From Cellulomonas sp. (lineage in GTDB: Bacteria; Actinomycetota; Actinomycetes; Actinomycetales; Cellulomonadaceae), in the NCBI GenBank assembly GCA_017882855.1, contig JADGOR010000003.1, positions 1-60,085 on the forward strand: a DNA stretch of 60,085 bases, given 5' to 3'. Positions 7,538 through 15,684 of this stretch are shown here, one piece after another. Made by a program: the position numbers and the translations under genes. Position 1 is the stretch's first letter, and the number at the start of each line of letters is the position of its first letter. The notes below the pieces were generated by a model. That model was not told the DNA's origin. It made no database searches and was given only the letters and a program-made list of their open reading frames with translations.

Positions 7538-8995
7538 TCACGACCACGGCGGATCTGCGCCGGGTGGCCCCGCAGCAGGCGGCCACACCCGCCCCGTCGG
7601 CGTCGTCCAGGTGAACTCCCCCGGCTCCGGCTGTTCGAGCCGCCAACCGGCATGGGTCTTGAGCAGGTGGTGGTGCCGGCACAGCGTTCCGAGGTTGCGG
7701 GGCGCCGTCTCGCCACCCTGCTCGAACGGCACGGTGTGGTCGAGGTCGCAGTACTGCGCGCGAGCGCCGCAGGTAGGCATGACACAGGTCCCATCACGCG
7801 CCCGGACCAGGTCGGCAAGCTCGGCCGGAGGGCGATACGAGCGTCGACCGAATTCGAGCACCCGCCCCGAGGCGGGATCGGTGAGCAGTCGCCGCCAGGT
7901 GCTCTGCGGGTCTGCCGCGATCCGACGCGCCTCCTCGGCGGTGATCCCGCCGTAACCCTCAAGGGTCGCCGCGACAGACTCGTCGCCGAGCAGCACCGAG
8001 ATCGGGACGGTGACCCGGATGCTCGGGCCACGGCCGACCGTCGCTCTCTTGAACCCAGCTCCGCCGCCGGCGGCCCCGATCGCCGAGCCGTGGGCGCCTC
8101 CCGCCAGAAGAGCGACGAACGTGTCGGCGCGAAGCTGGTCGATCGTCCGCCCGTCGCCGGAGGCCCGAGCAGTGCGCGCCGCGTCATTCAGTGCGGTGTC
8201 GACTGCCACGGCGTCGGTGGCGGGCAGCACCGCGTAGATCCCAGCCATCCCGTCCGGAAGGACTCGCGGCCGGCAAACCCGCCGCTCCTCCGCTGCTGCC
8301 GCGTGCCGGTGCGCGGCGTCCACCGGGTCACACTCGATCAGCGCCCGCTGGACGTCCGCGCTCAGCTGTCCCGGAGTGCGCTCGGGCGCGATCGGGAGGA
8401 CCCGGTCCTGGACCTCGAGCGCGACCGGGATGGCCACCCGCGCGAGCCCGTCGACGACGGCTCGGGCCTTCGCCTCGTCGATGAGGCCGTGCCGCAATGC
8501 GTCGCCCGTCTCAGCGAGGTGGCGGTCGAAGGCCTGTGCCATCCGCACCATGGCCTCTCCGCGGTGCCGTGAAGTGCGCAGCCGCAGCGCGATCTCGTCC
8601 CCGGCGATCCCGAGCTCGCGCTGCCGCGCCGAGACGTTTGCCGCAGCCGGCCACACCGGGTTCATCGACGGCCGCCCGGCCAGCTCCGCCACCGCGTCGA
8701 GCTGGCGCGCCCGGGCCCAGGACGCGACGCGCCCCCACGCGGCCACGAGCTCCAGGACGGCGTCGTCCGTGAGACCTTCGGGCGAGACCGCATCCAGCGA
8801 GCGGACGAGGTCGGGGTCCGGCGCCAGATCTGCGAGCCCGGCGAGATGCCCCACCGAACCCTGAGCCTCCTTCGTAGTCACCGCTGCCACGCCCCCGACG
8901 GCGGTGGCGGCGCCGGTCGTCGAGCCGCAGGCGCGCGCCGGCGCACCCGGTCCCGCCGGGTGGAAGGCCGTGTGCGTCGGCGCACTATCGAACAT
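7538..8995 (-). CDS. DUF222 and HNH endonuclease domain protein (13E12 repeat family)
   Basis: 485 residues from ATG 8995. A disordered N-terminus of about 45 residues precedes the helical DUF222 domain (about 60-390). A C-terminal HNH nuclease domain has CVMPTCGARAQYCDLDHTVP and NLGTLCRHHHLLKT, with Cys pairs for zinc and the catalytic HNH histidines. These proteins are abundant in actinobacteria and several mycobacterial 13E12 members are LexA-regulated. A perfect LexA box overlaps the ATG, so the MFDS start is plausible. A later GTG at 8854 with AAGGAGG upstream is the alternative start. Substrate and role (mobile intron-like, defence or repair) are unknown. Confidence 0.85.
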   Translation of the reverse strand: MFDSAPTHTAFHPAGPGAPARACGSTTGAATAVGGVAAVTTKEAQGSVGHLAGLADLAPDPDLVRSLDAVSPEGLTDDAVLELVAAWGRVASWARARQLDAVAELAGRPSMNPVWPAAANVSARQRELGIAGDEIALRLRTSRHRGEAMVRMAQAFDRHLAETGDALRHGLIDEAKARAVVDGLARVAIPVALEVQDRVLPIAPERTPGQLSADVQRALIECDPVDAAHRHAAAAEERRVCRPRVLPDGMAGIYAVLPATDAVAVDTALNDAARTARASGDGRTIDQLRADTFVALLAGGAHGSAIGAAGGGAGFKRATVGRGPSIRVTVPISVLLGDESVAATLEGYGGITAEEARRIAADPQSTWRRLLTDPASGRVLEFGRRSYRPPAELADLVRARDGTCVMPTCGARAQYCDLDHTVPFEQGGETAPRNLGTLCRHHHLLKTHAGWRLEQPEPGEFTWTTPTGRVWPPAAGPPGADPPWS

Positions 8996-9003
8996 GTGTT
9001 CGA
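8988..9003. promoter_or_regulatory. LexA-binding SOS box
   Basis: TCGAACATGTGTTCGA matches the actinobacterial SOS box TCGAAC-N4-GTTCGA in all specified bases and is a near-perfect palindrome. It overlaps the ATG (8995) of the DUF222-HNH gene, so LexA binding there should block transcription or the start region directly. Confidence 0.8.
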
Positions 9004-9158
9004 GTCTATCGGCAACTACCGACGGGAACCAGGCCAAACCCGGACACAGTGGACGCACGCAGTCGAAGCTGCCTGTGGACGCCCGCCGAAGCCCTGCGGC
9101 CCGGCCGAGCCCCGCTTCGAGCCAACCTCACGACCCCCCGCCGTCCGCCCGCAGCATC

Positions 9159-9164
9159 TAGCCT
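9159..9164 (+). promoter_or_regulatory. -10 element (TAGCCT) of the cyclase gene, probably leaderless
   Basis: TAGCCT ends six bases before the GTG at 9171; no Shine-Dalgarno sequence is present. Confidence 0.5.
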
Positions 9165-9170
9165 GACTCC

Positions 9171-10163
9171 GTGACGGACGACATCGCGCGCCTCGAGGAC
9201 GAGATCCTCGGTGGTTCGCGCACGCTCTCGCTCCGCGACCTGGCGGAGCGGGTCGGTGTCGACGTCGCCGAGGCCCAGGCGTTCTGGCGTGCGATGGGCT
9301 TCCCGGGCACCGGCCCGGACACAGCCGTCTTCACCGAGGACGACGCCGCGGCCCTGCAGCGGTTCGTCGAGCTGATCACAGCCGACCGCGTCGGGCGCTC
9401 CGCAGCCGTCTCCCTGACCCGCGCCCTCGGCCACTCCACCGAGCGGCTCGTGCTCTGGCAGGTCGAGGCCCTCGTCGAGGACGCCGTCGCCCGGCTCGAC
9501 CTCGACGACACCACCGCGCGACTGCTCATCCTCGACCGTCTGCACGAGTTCGCCCCGGTCCTCGAGGCCCAGCTGGTCCACTCGTGGCGCCGCCAGATGG
9601 CCGCGATGGCGGGCCGGATCGCGGCCGAGTTCGGCGAAGCGCGGTCCATCCAGGGTGCCGACGAGGACGCCCTCCCGCTCGAGCGCTCCGTCGGCTTCGC
9701 AGACATGGTGGCCTTCACCACCCGCACCGCCGGGTTCGGCTCGCACGAGCTCGCCACCTTCGTGCACCGCTTCGAGACGACGGCCCGCGACGTCATCTCG
9801 AGCCTCGGTGGTCGCGTCGTCAAGACCATCGGCGACGCCGTCCTCTTCGTGGCCGACGACGTCGAAACGGGTGCCCTGATCGGCCTCGGCCTCGCGCGCG
9901 AGATCGGCGCGGGCGACGCGAGTCCCCCGGTGCGGGTGGCCGTCACGTGGGGCCGGCTGCTGTCGCGGTTCGGCGACGTGTTCGGCCCGATCGTGAACAT
10001 CGCCGCGCGGCTGACCGACATCGCGGAGCCCGGGACGGTCCTGACCGACCCCGCGACGGCGGAACTGCTCGCGGGCAACCCGCGCTTCACCCTGCAACCG
10101 CTGCCCGAACGTGACCTGCCGGGTCTCGGCACGATGGCGCCGGTCCGGATCCGCGAGGCCTGA
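9171..10163 (+). CDS. Class III adenylate/guanylate cyclase domain protein
   Basis: 330 residues. An N-terminal regulatory region (about 1-160) begins with a helix-turn-helix-like segment (LRDLAERVGVDVAEAQAFWR), as in the actinobacterial Rv1264-type cyclases. The C-terminal cyclase homology domain keeps the catalytic set: FADMVAFT (metal Asp), VKTIGDAVLF (base-selecting Lys and second metal Asp) and FGPIVNIAARL (Asn and Arg of the transition state). It should make cAMP from ATP in the cytoplasm as a homodimer. No transmembrane segment is visible. The signal sensed is unknown; pH sensing is known for Rv1264 only. Divergent from the HNH gene. Confidence 0.88.
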   Translation: MTDDIARLEDEILGGSRTLSLRDLAERVGVDVAEAQAFWRAMGFPGTGPDTAVFTEDDAAALQRFVELITADRVGRSAAVSLTRALGHSTERLVLWQVEALVEDAVARLDLDDTTARLLILDRLHEFAPVLEAQLVHSWRRQMAAMAGRIAAEFGEARSIQGADEDALPLERSVGFADMVAFTTRTAGFGSHELATFVHRFETTARDVISSLGGRVVKTIGDAVLFVADDVETGALIGLGLAREIGAGDASPPVRVAVTWGRLLSRFGDVFGPIVNIAARLTDIAEPGTVLTDPATAELLAGNPRFTLQPLPERDLPGLGTMAPVRIREA

Positions 10164-10165
10164 TG

Positions 10166-10246
10166 GCGCGGGGTTCAGTCACCGCGCCGTCCAGTCAGCG
10201 CGGGGTTCAGTCACCCCGCCGTCCGATCACCCCGCCGTCCGATCAC
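10166..10246. repeat. Short tandem repeats between convergent genes
   Basis: An 18-base unit beginning GCGCGGGGTTCAGTCACC occurs at 10166-10183 and 10198-10215 (period 32). CCCGCCGTCCGATCAC is then repeated head to tail at 10215-10230 and 10231-10246 (period 16). The block fills the gap between the cyclase and SRAP genes and enters the last codons of the SRAP gene. Confidence 0.8.
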
Positions 10247-10956
10247 CCAGCGATCGGCACGATGAGCTCGGGACCGCCGATCCCCGCTCGGTTCACCGCG
10301 GTGGACACCGGTTCCGCGATCATCTCGGGGCCCTCGCCGGACAGCAGCCGAGCCGCCTCGTCCGCCCCCACAGCCGGGTCCAACCAGGGGTCCCACTCCT
10401 CGGGTACTAGTCCCACCGGCCTTCGGTCGTGGATCTTCGCGAGCGCACCGCTCGCGGCGGTCGTGATGATCGTCGTCGTCACCACCCACGGCGCGTCCGC
10501 GGCCGAGGCGCGATCTCGCCAGAATTCGTAGAGTCCCGCTATCGCGAGGAGCGAGCCGTCCGCGGGCCGGATGAAGAACGGCTGCTTGGCCGGCCGGCCG
10601 GTCGTGGCCGCCTGCCACTCGTAGTAGCCGTCCGCGATCACCAGGCAGCGTCGTGCGGCGAGCGCCTTCTTGTAGGCAGGCTTCTCCGCGATCGTCTCGG
10701 CGCGCGCATTGATCATCCGGTTCCCGATCGACGGATCCTTCGCCCACGACGGAACCAGCCCCCACCTCGCGGCGCGAAGAGCCCGCCGGACCTCGCCCGT
10801 CTCGGCGTCGGCACGCTCGGTGACGATCCGCACCGTCGTCATCGGCGCGACGTTCCACGAGGGCGCGAGCAGGGCGAGGTCCGGCGCGACCTCCTCGATC
10901 GCGAAGGTATCCGCGATGTCCTGGGCCTGCCGGAACGAGGCATAGCGTCCGCACAT
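10243..10956 (-). CDS. SOS response-associated peptidase (SRAP/YedK/HMCES family)
   Basis: 237 residues. SRAP proteins form a thiazolidine crosslink through Cys2 with abasic sites in single-stranded DNA and shield them during replication. The key residues are present: Cys2 (MCGRYASF), Asn83 (INARAET), Glu113 (GYYEW) and His176 (KIHDRRP), along with NVAPMT at 35-40. Cys2 fixes the start: the ATG at 10956 must be correct for the catalytic residue to be N-terminal after Met removal. It is convergent with the cyclase gene and divergent from the next membrane protein. No LexA box is visible upstream. Confidence 0.93.
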   Translation of the reverse strand: MCGRYASFRQAQDIADTFAIEEVAPDLALLAPSWNVAPMTTVRIVTERADAETGEVRRALRAARWGLVPSWAKDPSIGNRMINARAETIAEKPAYKKALAARRCLVIADGYYEWQAATTGRPAKQPFFIRPADGSLLAIAGLYEFWRDRASAADAPWVVTTTIITTAASGALAKIHDRRPVGLVPEEWDPWLDPAVGADEAARLLSGEGPEMIAEPVSTAVNRAGIGGPELIVPIAG

Positions 10957-11002
10957 GGTTCCTAGACTGCCGTCTCCCCGCCTCGCCTGTCATGATCACC
11001 GG

Positions 11003-11578
11003 GTGGAACTTCACGATGCCTCCCGCGTGGCGGCAGCTGTGAGCGCACCGAAACGGCCGTGGTTCCGCCGTGCGAGCGCCCTCGACGCGCGCCGCGCTCT
11101 GGCCGGCAGCGGCTTCGCCGTGATCGTCTCCACGGTGCTCTTCGCCGCCGCGATGATGCTCGGCTTCCCCGGGATCCAGCGCGACGGCCTGGACGCCTTC
11201 GGCCTGTGGCTGACCCTGCTCGCGATGTGGGCCCTCGCGACCACCGTGGGTCCCACCCTCCTCGCCTGGCTCGCCGGCATCCCGCTGGACCGGTGGAGCC
11301 GCAGCGGTAGCGAGCGGCGCGCGGCACTCTGGTTCGGCCTGCTCGGCGGGCTGCCCGGTGTCGCCGCGGGAGTCGTCGTGTGGTTCGTCTCCCACAGCCT
11401 CGCCGCGAGCATCGTGTTCTTCGGCCCGATCTGGTTCGTCTCGGGCTTCGTGGGGCGGCTCGGTGTCCCCGAGATCATGCGCCGGCGCTGGTTGCTGATC
11501 CTCGTGGTGGCGTGCGCTGCGGTGACGGCTCTGGTCGCGCTCGTGCTCTTCCTGGTCAGCGCTGTGAATCTGGCGTAG
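11003..11578 (+). CDS. Hypothetical membrane protein
   Basis: About 191 residues with a basic N-terminal region and four or five hydrophobic segments (VIVSTVLFAAAMMLGF, LTLLAMWALATTVGPTLLAW, a Gly-rich GLLGGLPGVAAGVVVWFV, then IVFFGPIWFVSGF and LLILVVACAAVTALVALVLFL at the C-terminus). I do not recognise a family or catalytic motif. GTG 11003 is chosen as the first start that avoids overlapping the divergent SRAP gene heavily; GTG 11039 is possible. It is followed by convergent birA. Function unknown. Confidence 0.65.
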   Translation: MELHDASRVAAAVSAPKRPWFRRASALDARRALAGSGFAVIVSTVLFAAAMMLGFPGIQRDGLDAFGLWLTLLAMWALATTVGPTLLAWLAGIPLDRWSRSGSERRAALWFGLLGGLPGVAAGVVVWFVSHSLAASIVFFGPIWFVSGFVGRLGVPEIMRRRWLLILVVACAAVTALVALVLFLVSAVNLA

Positions 11579-11599
11579 GCCCGCTCGACGTCGCGCGCG

Positions 11600-12508
11600 T
11601 CAGCCCACCCGGACCTGCCGGACGTCGCCCGCAAGCACGTCGTGCACCGCACCCTCGTCGTCGACGACCCGGAGGGCGCCGGACCGGGACAACGACTCCG
11701 CGACGCCGATCAGGATCTCGCCGCCGGGCCGATCGACGGTGACGCGCCGACCGAGCGTGACGCACGTCGTCGAGACCTCCGCCGCGATCCCGCTCGCGCC
11801 GGCGTCCCCGCGGGCCTCGCACCAGTTTCGATACCGCGCACCGACGGCTCGCAGCACGGCACGGATCACGGCGTCGCGGCTGGTCCGCAGCGGCGCCGCC
11901 ATCGCGAGGGAGATCGCGCTCTCCACGGGCAGCTCGCTCGCCGTCTGCGAGACGTTGACCCCGATCCCCACGACGACCGCCGGGCCGGTCGGCGTCGCGA
12001 CGACCTCCGCCAGGATCCCGGCGACCTTGCGATGGCGCCCCCAACCCTCGAGCTCCGCCAGACCCGGCGCCGTCACGAGCACGTCGTTCGGCCATTTCAC
12101 CACCGCTCGGAGCTGGGTCACCTCGCGGATCGCGGCCGCCGTCGCCGTCCCCGCGAGCAGCGGCAGCCAGCCGAAGGCAGCATCGGGGACGCCCTCCGGC
12201 CGGAGAACGAGGCTGAGCGTCACGGCCGCGCGCGCGGGCGTCTCCCAGCTGCGGCCGGACCGACCGTGGCCCGCCGCTTGGTGCTCAGCGATGAGCACCG
12301 ACAGGTCGGGCCAGTCGTCCGGGTGCGCCGTCAGCGCTGCGGCGAGATCGGCATTGGTCGAGCCGGTCTCGGCAACGATCCCGAGCCGCGAGAGCGGGCC
12401 GACCGGTACCAGCAGGTCCGCACACAGGGCGTCGCGGTCGAGCGGTCGGCGGTCGGCCGCGGGCGACGCGGACCCGGGATCGGCGTCTCGAGGCGGGGTC
12501 TCCGGCAC
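11600..12508 (-). CDS. birA: Biotin--[acetyl-CoA-carboxylase] ligase
   Basis: 302 residues. Activates biotin to biotinyl-5'-AMP and transfers it to the Lys of the carboxylase BCCP domain, here the target in AccA nearby. TGSTNADL begins the biotin site, AGHGRSGRSWETP is the adenylate-binding loop, KWPNDVLV holds the catalytic Lys, and the C-terminal beta domain ends GDVRQVRVG. The N-terminal 35 residues are Pro/Ala-rich with no helix-turn-helix, so this is a class I ligase that cannot act as a repressor. It is divergent from accD, sharing its promoter region. Confidence 0.93.
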   Translation of the reverse strand: MPETPPRDADPGSASPAADRRPLDRDALCADLLVPVGPLSRLGIVAETGSTNADLAAALTAHPDDWPDLSVLIAEHQAAGHGRSGRSWETPARAAVTLSLVLRPEGVPDAAFGWLPLLAGTATAAAIREVTQLRAVVKWPNDVLVTAPGLAELEGWGRHRKVAGILAEVVATPTGPAVVVGIGVNVSQTASELPVESAISLAMAAPLRTSRDAVIRAVLRAVGARYRNWCEARGDAGASGIAAEVSTTCVTLGRRVTVDRPGGEILIGVAESLSRSGALRVVDDEGAVHDVLAGDVRQVRVG

Positions 12509-12514
12509 GGTGCC

Positions 12515-12520
12515 AGGCTA
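12515..12520 (-). promoter_or_regulatory. -10 element (TAGCCT) of birA, probably leaderless
   Basis: Read on the minus strand, TAGCCT ends six bases before the GTG at 12508, with no Shine-Dalgarno sequence. Confidence 0.5.
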
Positions 12521-12617
12521 ATGGGCGGGTGCCGACGCGGCACGTGTTGAGTGCCCGCTCGGGCTCACTGCCCGCCCCACAGGGCTACGTCGTCCGTCCA
12601 CCGGTGGCCGGACGAAC

Positions 12618-12623
12618 TAGGCT
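12618..12623 (+). promoter_or_regulatory. -10 element (TAGGCT) of the accD-accE operon
   Basis: TAGGCT lies 38 bases before the GTG of accD, giving a short leader that carries the CAGGAG ribosome-binding site at 12651-12656. Confidence 0.45.
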
Positions 12624-12661
12624 CCTGGACAGTTGCCCTTCCAGACCACGCAGGAGACCAC

Positions 12662-14245
12662 GTGAGCGACGACGACGCGACCACGGCCGGGAAGCTTGCC
12701 GACCTCGCCGCGCGCGAGGAGCAATCAACCCATGCTCCGGAGGCTCACGCCGCGGAGAAGCAGCACGCGCGCAAGAAGAAGACGGCCCGTGAGCGCATCG
12801 ACGGGCTGCTCGACGCCGGCACGTTCGTCGAGCTCGACGCGTTCGCACGGCATCGCTCCACCGCGTTCGGCCTCGAGAAGAAGCGGCCGTACGGCGACGG
12901 CGTCGTGGTCGGGCACGGCACGGTCGACGGCCGCCAGGTCTGCATCTACAGCCAGGACTTCACCGTCTTCGGCGGTTCGCTCGGCGAGGTGCACGGCCAG
13001 AAGATCACGAAGGTGATGGACCTCGCGCTGCGCACGGGCGTGCCCCTGATCGGCATCAGCGACGGCGGCGGCGCGCGGATCCAAGAGGGCGTCGCCGCCC
13101 TTACCCAGTTCGCCGAGATCTTCCGTCGCAACGTCGCGGCGTCCGGTGTCATCCCGCAGGTCTCGCTCATCCTCGGGCCGAGCGCCGGCGGTGCTGTCTA
13201 CTCCCCGGCGCTCACCGACTTCATCGTGATGGCCGACGGGACCTCGCACATGTTCATCACCGGCCCGGACGTGATCCGCGCGGTGACCGGAGAGGACGTC
13301 GGCTTCGAGGAGCTCGGCGGCGGTCTCACGCACAACGCGAAGTCGGGCGTCGCCCACTACCTCGCGACCGACGAGGACGACGCACTCGACTACGTCCGCA
13401 CGCTGCTGAGCTACCTGCCGGCGAACAACCTCAGCGATCCGCCGATCTACCAGTCCGACGTCGCGATGGAGGTCACCGAGCACGACCTCGCCCTCGATGG
13501 TCTTGTACCAGACTCGGACAGCCAACCGTACGACATGCACGAGGTGCTCTCCGCCGTCCTGGACGAGGGTGTCCTACTCGAGGTGCAGCCGCTGTTCGCG
13601 CAGAACGTCGTGATCGGCTTCGGGCATGTCGAGGGGCACAGCGTCGGGATCGTGGCGAACCAGCCGATGCAGATGGCCGGGACCCTGGACATCAATGCGG
13701 CCGAGAAGGCGGCCAGGTTCGTCCGGACCTGCGACGCGTTCAACATCCCGGTGCTCACCTTCGTGGACGTGCCCGGCTTCCTGCCCGGCACCGAGCAGGA
13801 GTGGAACGGGATCATCCGCCGTGGCGCCAAGCTCATCTACGCCTACGCCGAGGCGACCGTCCCGCTGGTCACGGTCATCACCCGCAAGGCCTACGGCGGC
13901 GCGTACATCGTGATGGGGTCGAAGCAGCTCGGCGCTGACGTCAACCTTGCCTGGCCGACGGCGCAGATAGCCGTGATGGGCGCGTCCGGCGCGGTCAACA
14001 TCCTGCAGCGTGGGGCCCTCAAGGCCGCCGAGCACGCGGGCGAGGACGTCGACGCGGTGCGGGACCGGCTGGTGGGCGAGTACGAGGACGCCTTCCTGAA
14101 CCCGTACGACGCGGCCGACCGCGGCTACGTGGACGCCGTGATCCGACCGTCCGAGACGCGGCTGCAGATCGTGCGGGCACTGCGGGCGCTGCGGACCAAG
14201 AGGGCCGGTCTGCCGCCCAAGAAGCACGGGAACATCCCGCTGTGA
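12662..14245 (+). CDS. accD: Acyl-CoA carboxylase beta subunit (carboxyltransferase; propionyl-/acetyl-CoA type)
   Basis: 527 residues. Transfers the carboxyl group from carboxybiotin to acetyl- or propionyl-CoA, giving malonyl- or methylmalonyl-CoA. Two crotonase-like carboxyltransferase domains are visible. The N-terminal one has [28 protein letters not shown] and [11 protein letters not shown]; the C-terminal one has [26 protein letters not shown] and [20 protein letters not shown] 12662 with CAGGAG five bases upstream is the start; the frame stays open upstream without homology. The gene is coupled to accE by a GTGA overlap and belongs with birA and accA. Closest in layout to AccD5/PccB. 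Confidence 0.93.
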   Translation: MSDDDATTAGKLADLAAREEQSTHAPEAHAAEKQHARKKKTARERIDGLLDAGTFVELDAFARHRSTAFGLEKKRPYGDGVVVGHGTVDGRQVCIYSQDFTVFGGSLGEVHGQKITKVMDLALRTGVPLIGISDGGGARIQEGVAALTQFAEIFRRNVAASGVIPQVSLILGPSAGGAVYSPALTDFIVMADGTSHMFITGPDVIRAVTGEDVGFEELGGGLTHNAKSGVAHYLATDEDDALDYVRTLLSYLPANNLSDPPIYQSDVAMEVTEHDLALDGLVPDSDSQPYDMHEVLSAVLDEGVLLEVQPLFAQNVVIGFGHVEGHSVGIVANQPMQMAGTLDINAAEKAARFVRTCDAFNIPVLTFVDVPGFLPGTEQEWNGIIRRGAKLIYAYAEATVPLVTVITRKAYGGAYIVMGSKQLGADVNLAWPTAQIAVMGASGAVNILQRGALKAAEHAGEDVDAVRDRLVGEYEDAFLNPYDAADRGYVDAVIRPSETRLQIVRALRALRTKRAGLPPKKHGNIPL

Positions 14246-14490
14246 CCGAACCGAGCGACCGGGACGACGAGGCGGAGGTGTCGGCGCACGTCCGCGTGGT
14301 CCGGGGTGCACCGGACGACGCCGAGCTCGCGGCACTCGTCGCCGGTCTCGCCGCGGCCGCGGCCGCCGGGCAGGACGAGGCCCCTGCCACACCGACCTCC
14401 GCCTGGATGGATCGCTCGCGCGCCCTGACCGGGCGCAGCCAGGGCGCTCTCGGCCGTGGTGACACCGCGTGGCGTCACTCGCTGCGCTAG
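14242..14490 (+). CDS. accE: Acyl-CoA carboxylase epsilon subunit
   Basis: 82 residues. Actinobacteria-specific small subunit that binds and stimulates the carboxylase alpha-beta complex. It has the family core [20 protein letters not shown] followed by a disordered Ala-rich stretch, a conserved Trp (SAWMDRSR) and the C-terminal WRHSLR. The GTG start overlaps the accD stop by four bases, so the two are translationally coupled. A fragment of an ABC transporter gene follows it. Confidence 0.88.
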   Translation: MTEPSDRDDEAEVSAHVRVVRGAPDDAELAALVAGLAAAAAAGQDEAPATPTSAWMDRSRALTGRSQGALGRGDTAWRHSLR

Positions 14491-14497
14491 CACTGCC

Positions 14498-14746
14498 GTG
14501 ACAACCGAGCCGACACCGCGAGCGCCGGGCAAGCACCTCTTGTTCGAGCAGTGCGCGCTCAGCGCGAAGCGGGCGGCGAACCAAACCGGCGCCATCACGG
14601 TGCTCGTCTCGCACCGCTTCTCCACCGTGCGGATGGCCGACCTGATCCTGGTCGTCGCCGACGGCAAGGTCGCGGAGTCCGGCAGTCATGCGGAGCTGAT
14701 CCGCCTCGACGGGCTGTCCGCGATGCAGGCTGCGGCCTACCGCTGA
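14498..14746 (+). pseudogene. Remnant of an ABC transporter ATP-binding domain (C-terminal end only)
   Basis: The frame encodes [12 protein letters not shown], then [20 protein letters not shown] (the H-loop region) and [16 protein letters not shown], ending MQAAAYR. This matches the last 80 or so residues of an ABC exporter nucleotide-binding domain. Walker A, the signature motif and Walker B are all missing, so it cannot bind ATP alone. A GTG at 14498 could start it eight bases after accE, so a short product is possible. Most likely it is the tail of a gene whose front was deleted between accE and maf. Confidence 0.75.
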
Positions 14747-14802
14747 CGCGACGGACCTGGTGCGCCCGGGCGGGTTCCGGGGCGGGGAGTCGGCCGCGCC
14801 GA

Positions 14803-14808
14803 TAGTGT
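14803..14808 (+). promoter_or_regulatory. -10 element (TAGTGT) of maf, probably leaderless
   Basis: TAGTGT ends eight bases before the GTG at 14817. This supports GTG 14817 over the in-frame GTG at 14760. Confidence 0.45.
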
Positions 14809-14816
14809 CGCTCCCC

Positions 14817-15500
14817 GTGACCCGCTTGCTCCTCGCCTCCGCGTCGCCAGCCCGCCGCAGCATCCTCGCGGCGGCCGGGATCGACGCGTCCGTTGCAGTC
14901 TCCGGGGTCGACGAGGACGCAGTTCTGGCCGAGGCCGAGCAGCGCTTCGGCGCTCTCGGCCCGGACGCCGCGGTCCTTGTCCTGGCGCGCGCCAAGGCCG
15001 AAGCGGTCGCGTACGAGCACCCGGACGGCCCGTCCGAAGAGGACGCGGCAGTGCGCGCAACCATCGTGCTCGGTTGCGACTCGATGCTCGAGCACGACGG
15101 CGAGGCGCTCGGAAAGCCGGCCGACGCGGCGCAGGCCACCGCCCGTTGGCAAGTGATGCGTGGGCGCAGCGGGACTCTGCACACGGGCCACTGGATCGTG
15201 GACTGCCGCGAGCCGGTCGACGGCGGGACCGGAGCCACTCTGGGCGCCACCTCCTCGACGATCGTGCACTTCGCGAACCTGACGGATGCCGAGATCGAGG
15301 CCTACGTCGCTACCGGCGAGCCGCTCGCGGTCGCCGGTGCCTTCACGATCGACGGGCTCGGCGGCCCGTTCATCAGCGGGGTCGAGGGAGACCCGCACAG
15401 CGTCGTCGGCCTCAGCCTCCCGCTGCTGCGCGACCTCCTCGCCGAGATCGGCCTCACGGTCATGGACCTGTGGCGGGACGGGCTCACCGCGCGGACCTGA
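14817..15500 (+). CDS. maf: Maf family nucleotide pyrophosphatase
   Basis: 227 residues. Hydrolyses non-canonical or modified nucleoside triphosphates (for example dTTP/UTP, m5UTP or 7-methyl-GTP, depending on subfamily) to monophosphates. Motifs: RLLLASASPARRSIL at the N-terminus, LGCDSMLEHDGEALGKP, LHTGHWIV and the C-terminal FTIDGLGGPFISGVEGDPH. The start at 14817 puts LLLASASPARR at residue 4, as usual for Maf. Between accE and accA it keeps the order seen in Mycobacterium (Rv3280-Rv3285 region). Exact substrate is not readable from sequence. Confidence 0.9.
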   Translation: MTRLLLASASPARRSILAAAGIDASVAVSGVDEDAVLAEAEQRFGALGPDAAVLVLARAKAEAVAYEHPDGPSEEDAAVRATIVLGCDSMLEHDGEALGKPADAAQATARWQVMRGRSGTLHTGHWIVDCREPVDGGTGATLGATSSTIVHFANLTDAEIEAYVATGEPLAVAGAFTIDGLGGPFISGVEGDPHSVVGLSLPLLRDLLAEIGLTVMDLWRDGLTART

Positions 15501-15673
15501 GACCCGGCAGGACGGCCGGTGTTGTGACGCCTCCACAACCTTTGGGTCCGCCACGGCCCGCCAACCCCAATCCCTTGTCCGATCCCGACAACTGGGCGGT
15601 CCAGCCCTTGGCGGGTTCCCCAATGTTGTGCGAGCCGCACGCCGCCGGACTGAATCCGTGGGCCGAGGCACGT

Positions 15674-15679
15674 TACGGT
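15674..15679 (+). promoter_or_regulatory. -10 element (TACGGT) of accA, probably leaderless
   Basis: TACGGT ends five bases before the GTG at 15685. The preceding 180 bases after maf contain no other recognisable feature. Confidence 0.4.
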
Positions 15680-15684
15680 GAGCC

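Noticed and set aside
10957-11002. LexA box upstream of the SRAP gene
   Set aside because: No TCGAAC-N4-GTTCGA or close variant was seen, despite the family's SOS-associated name.
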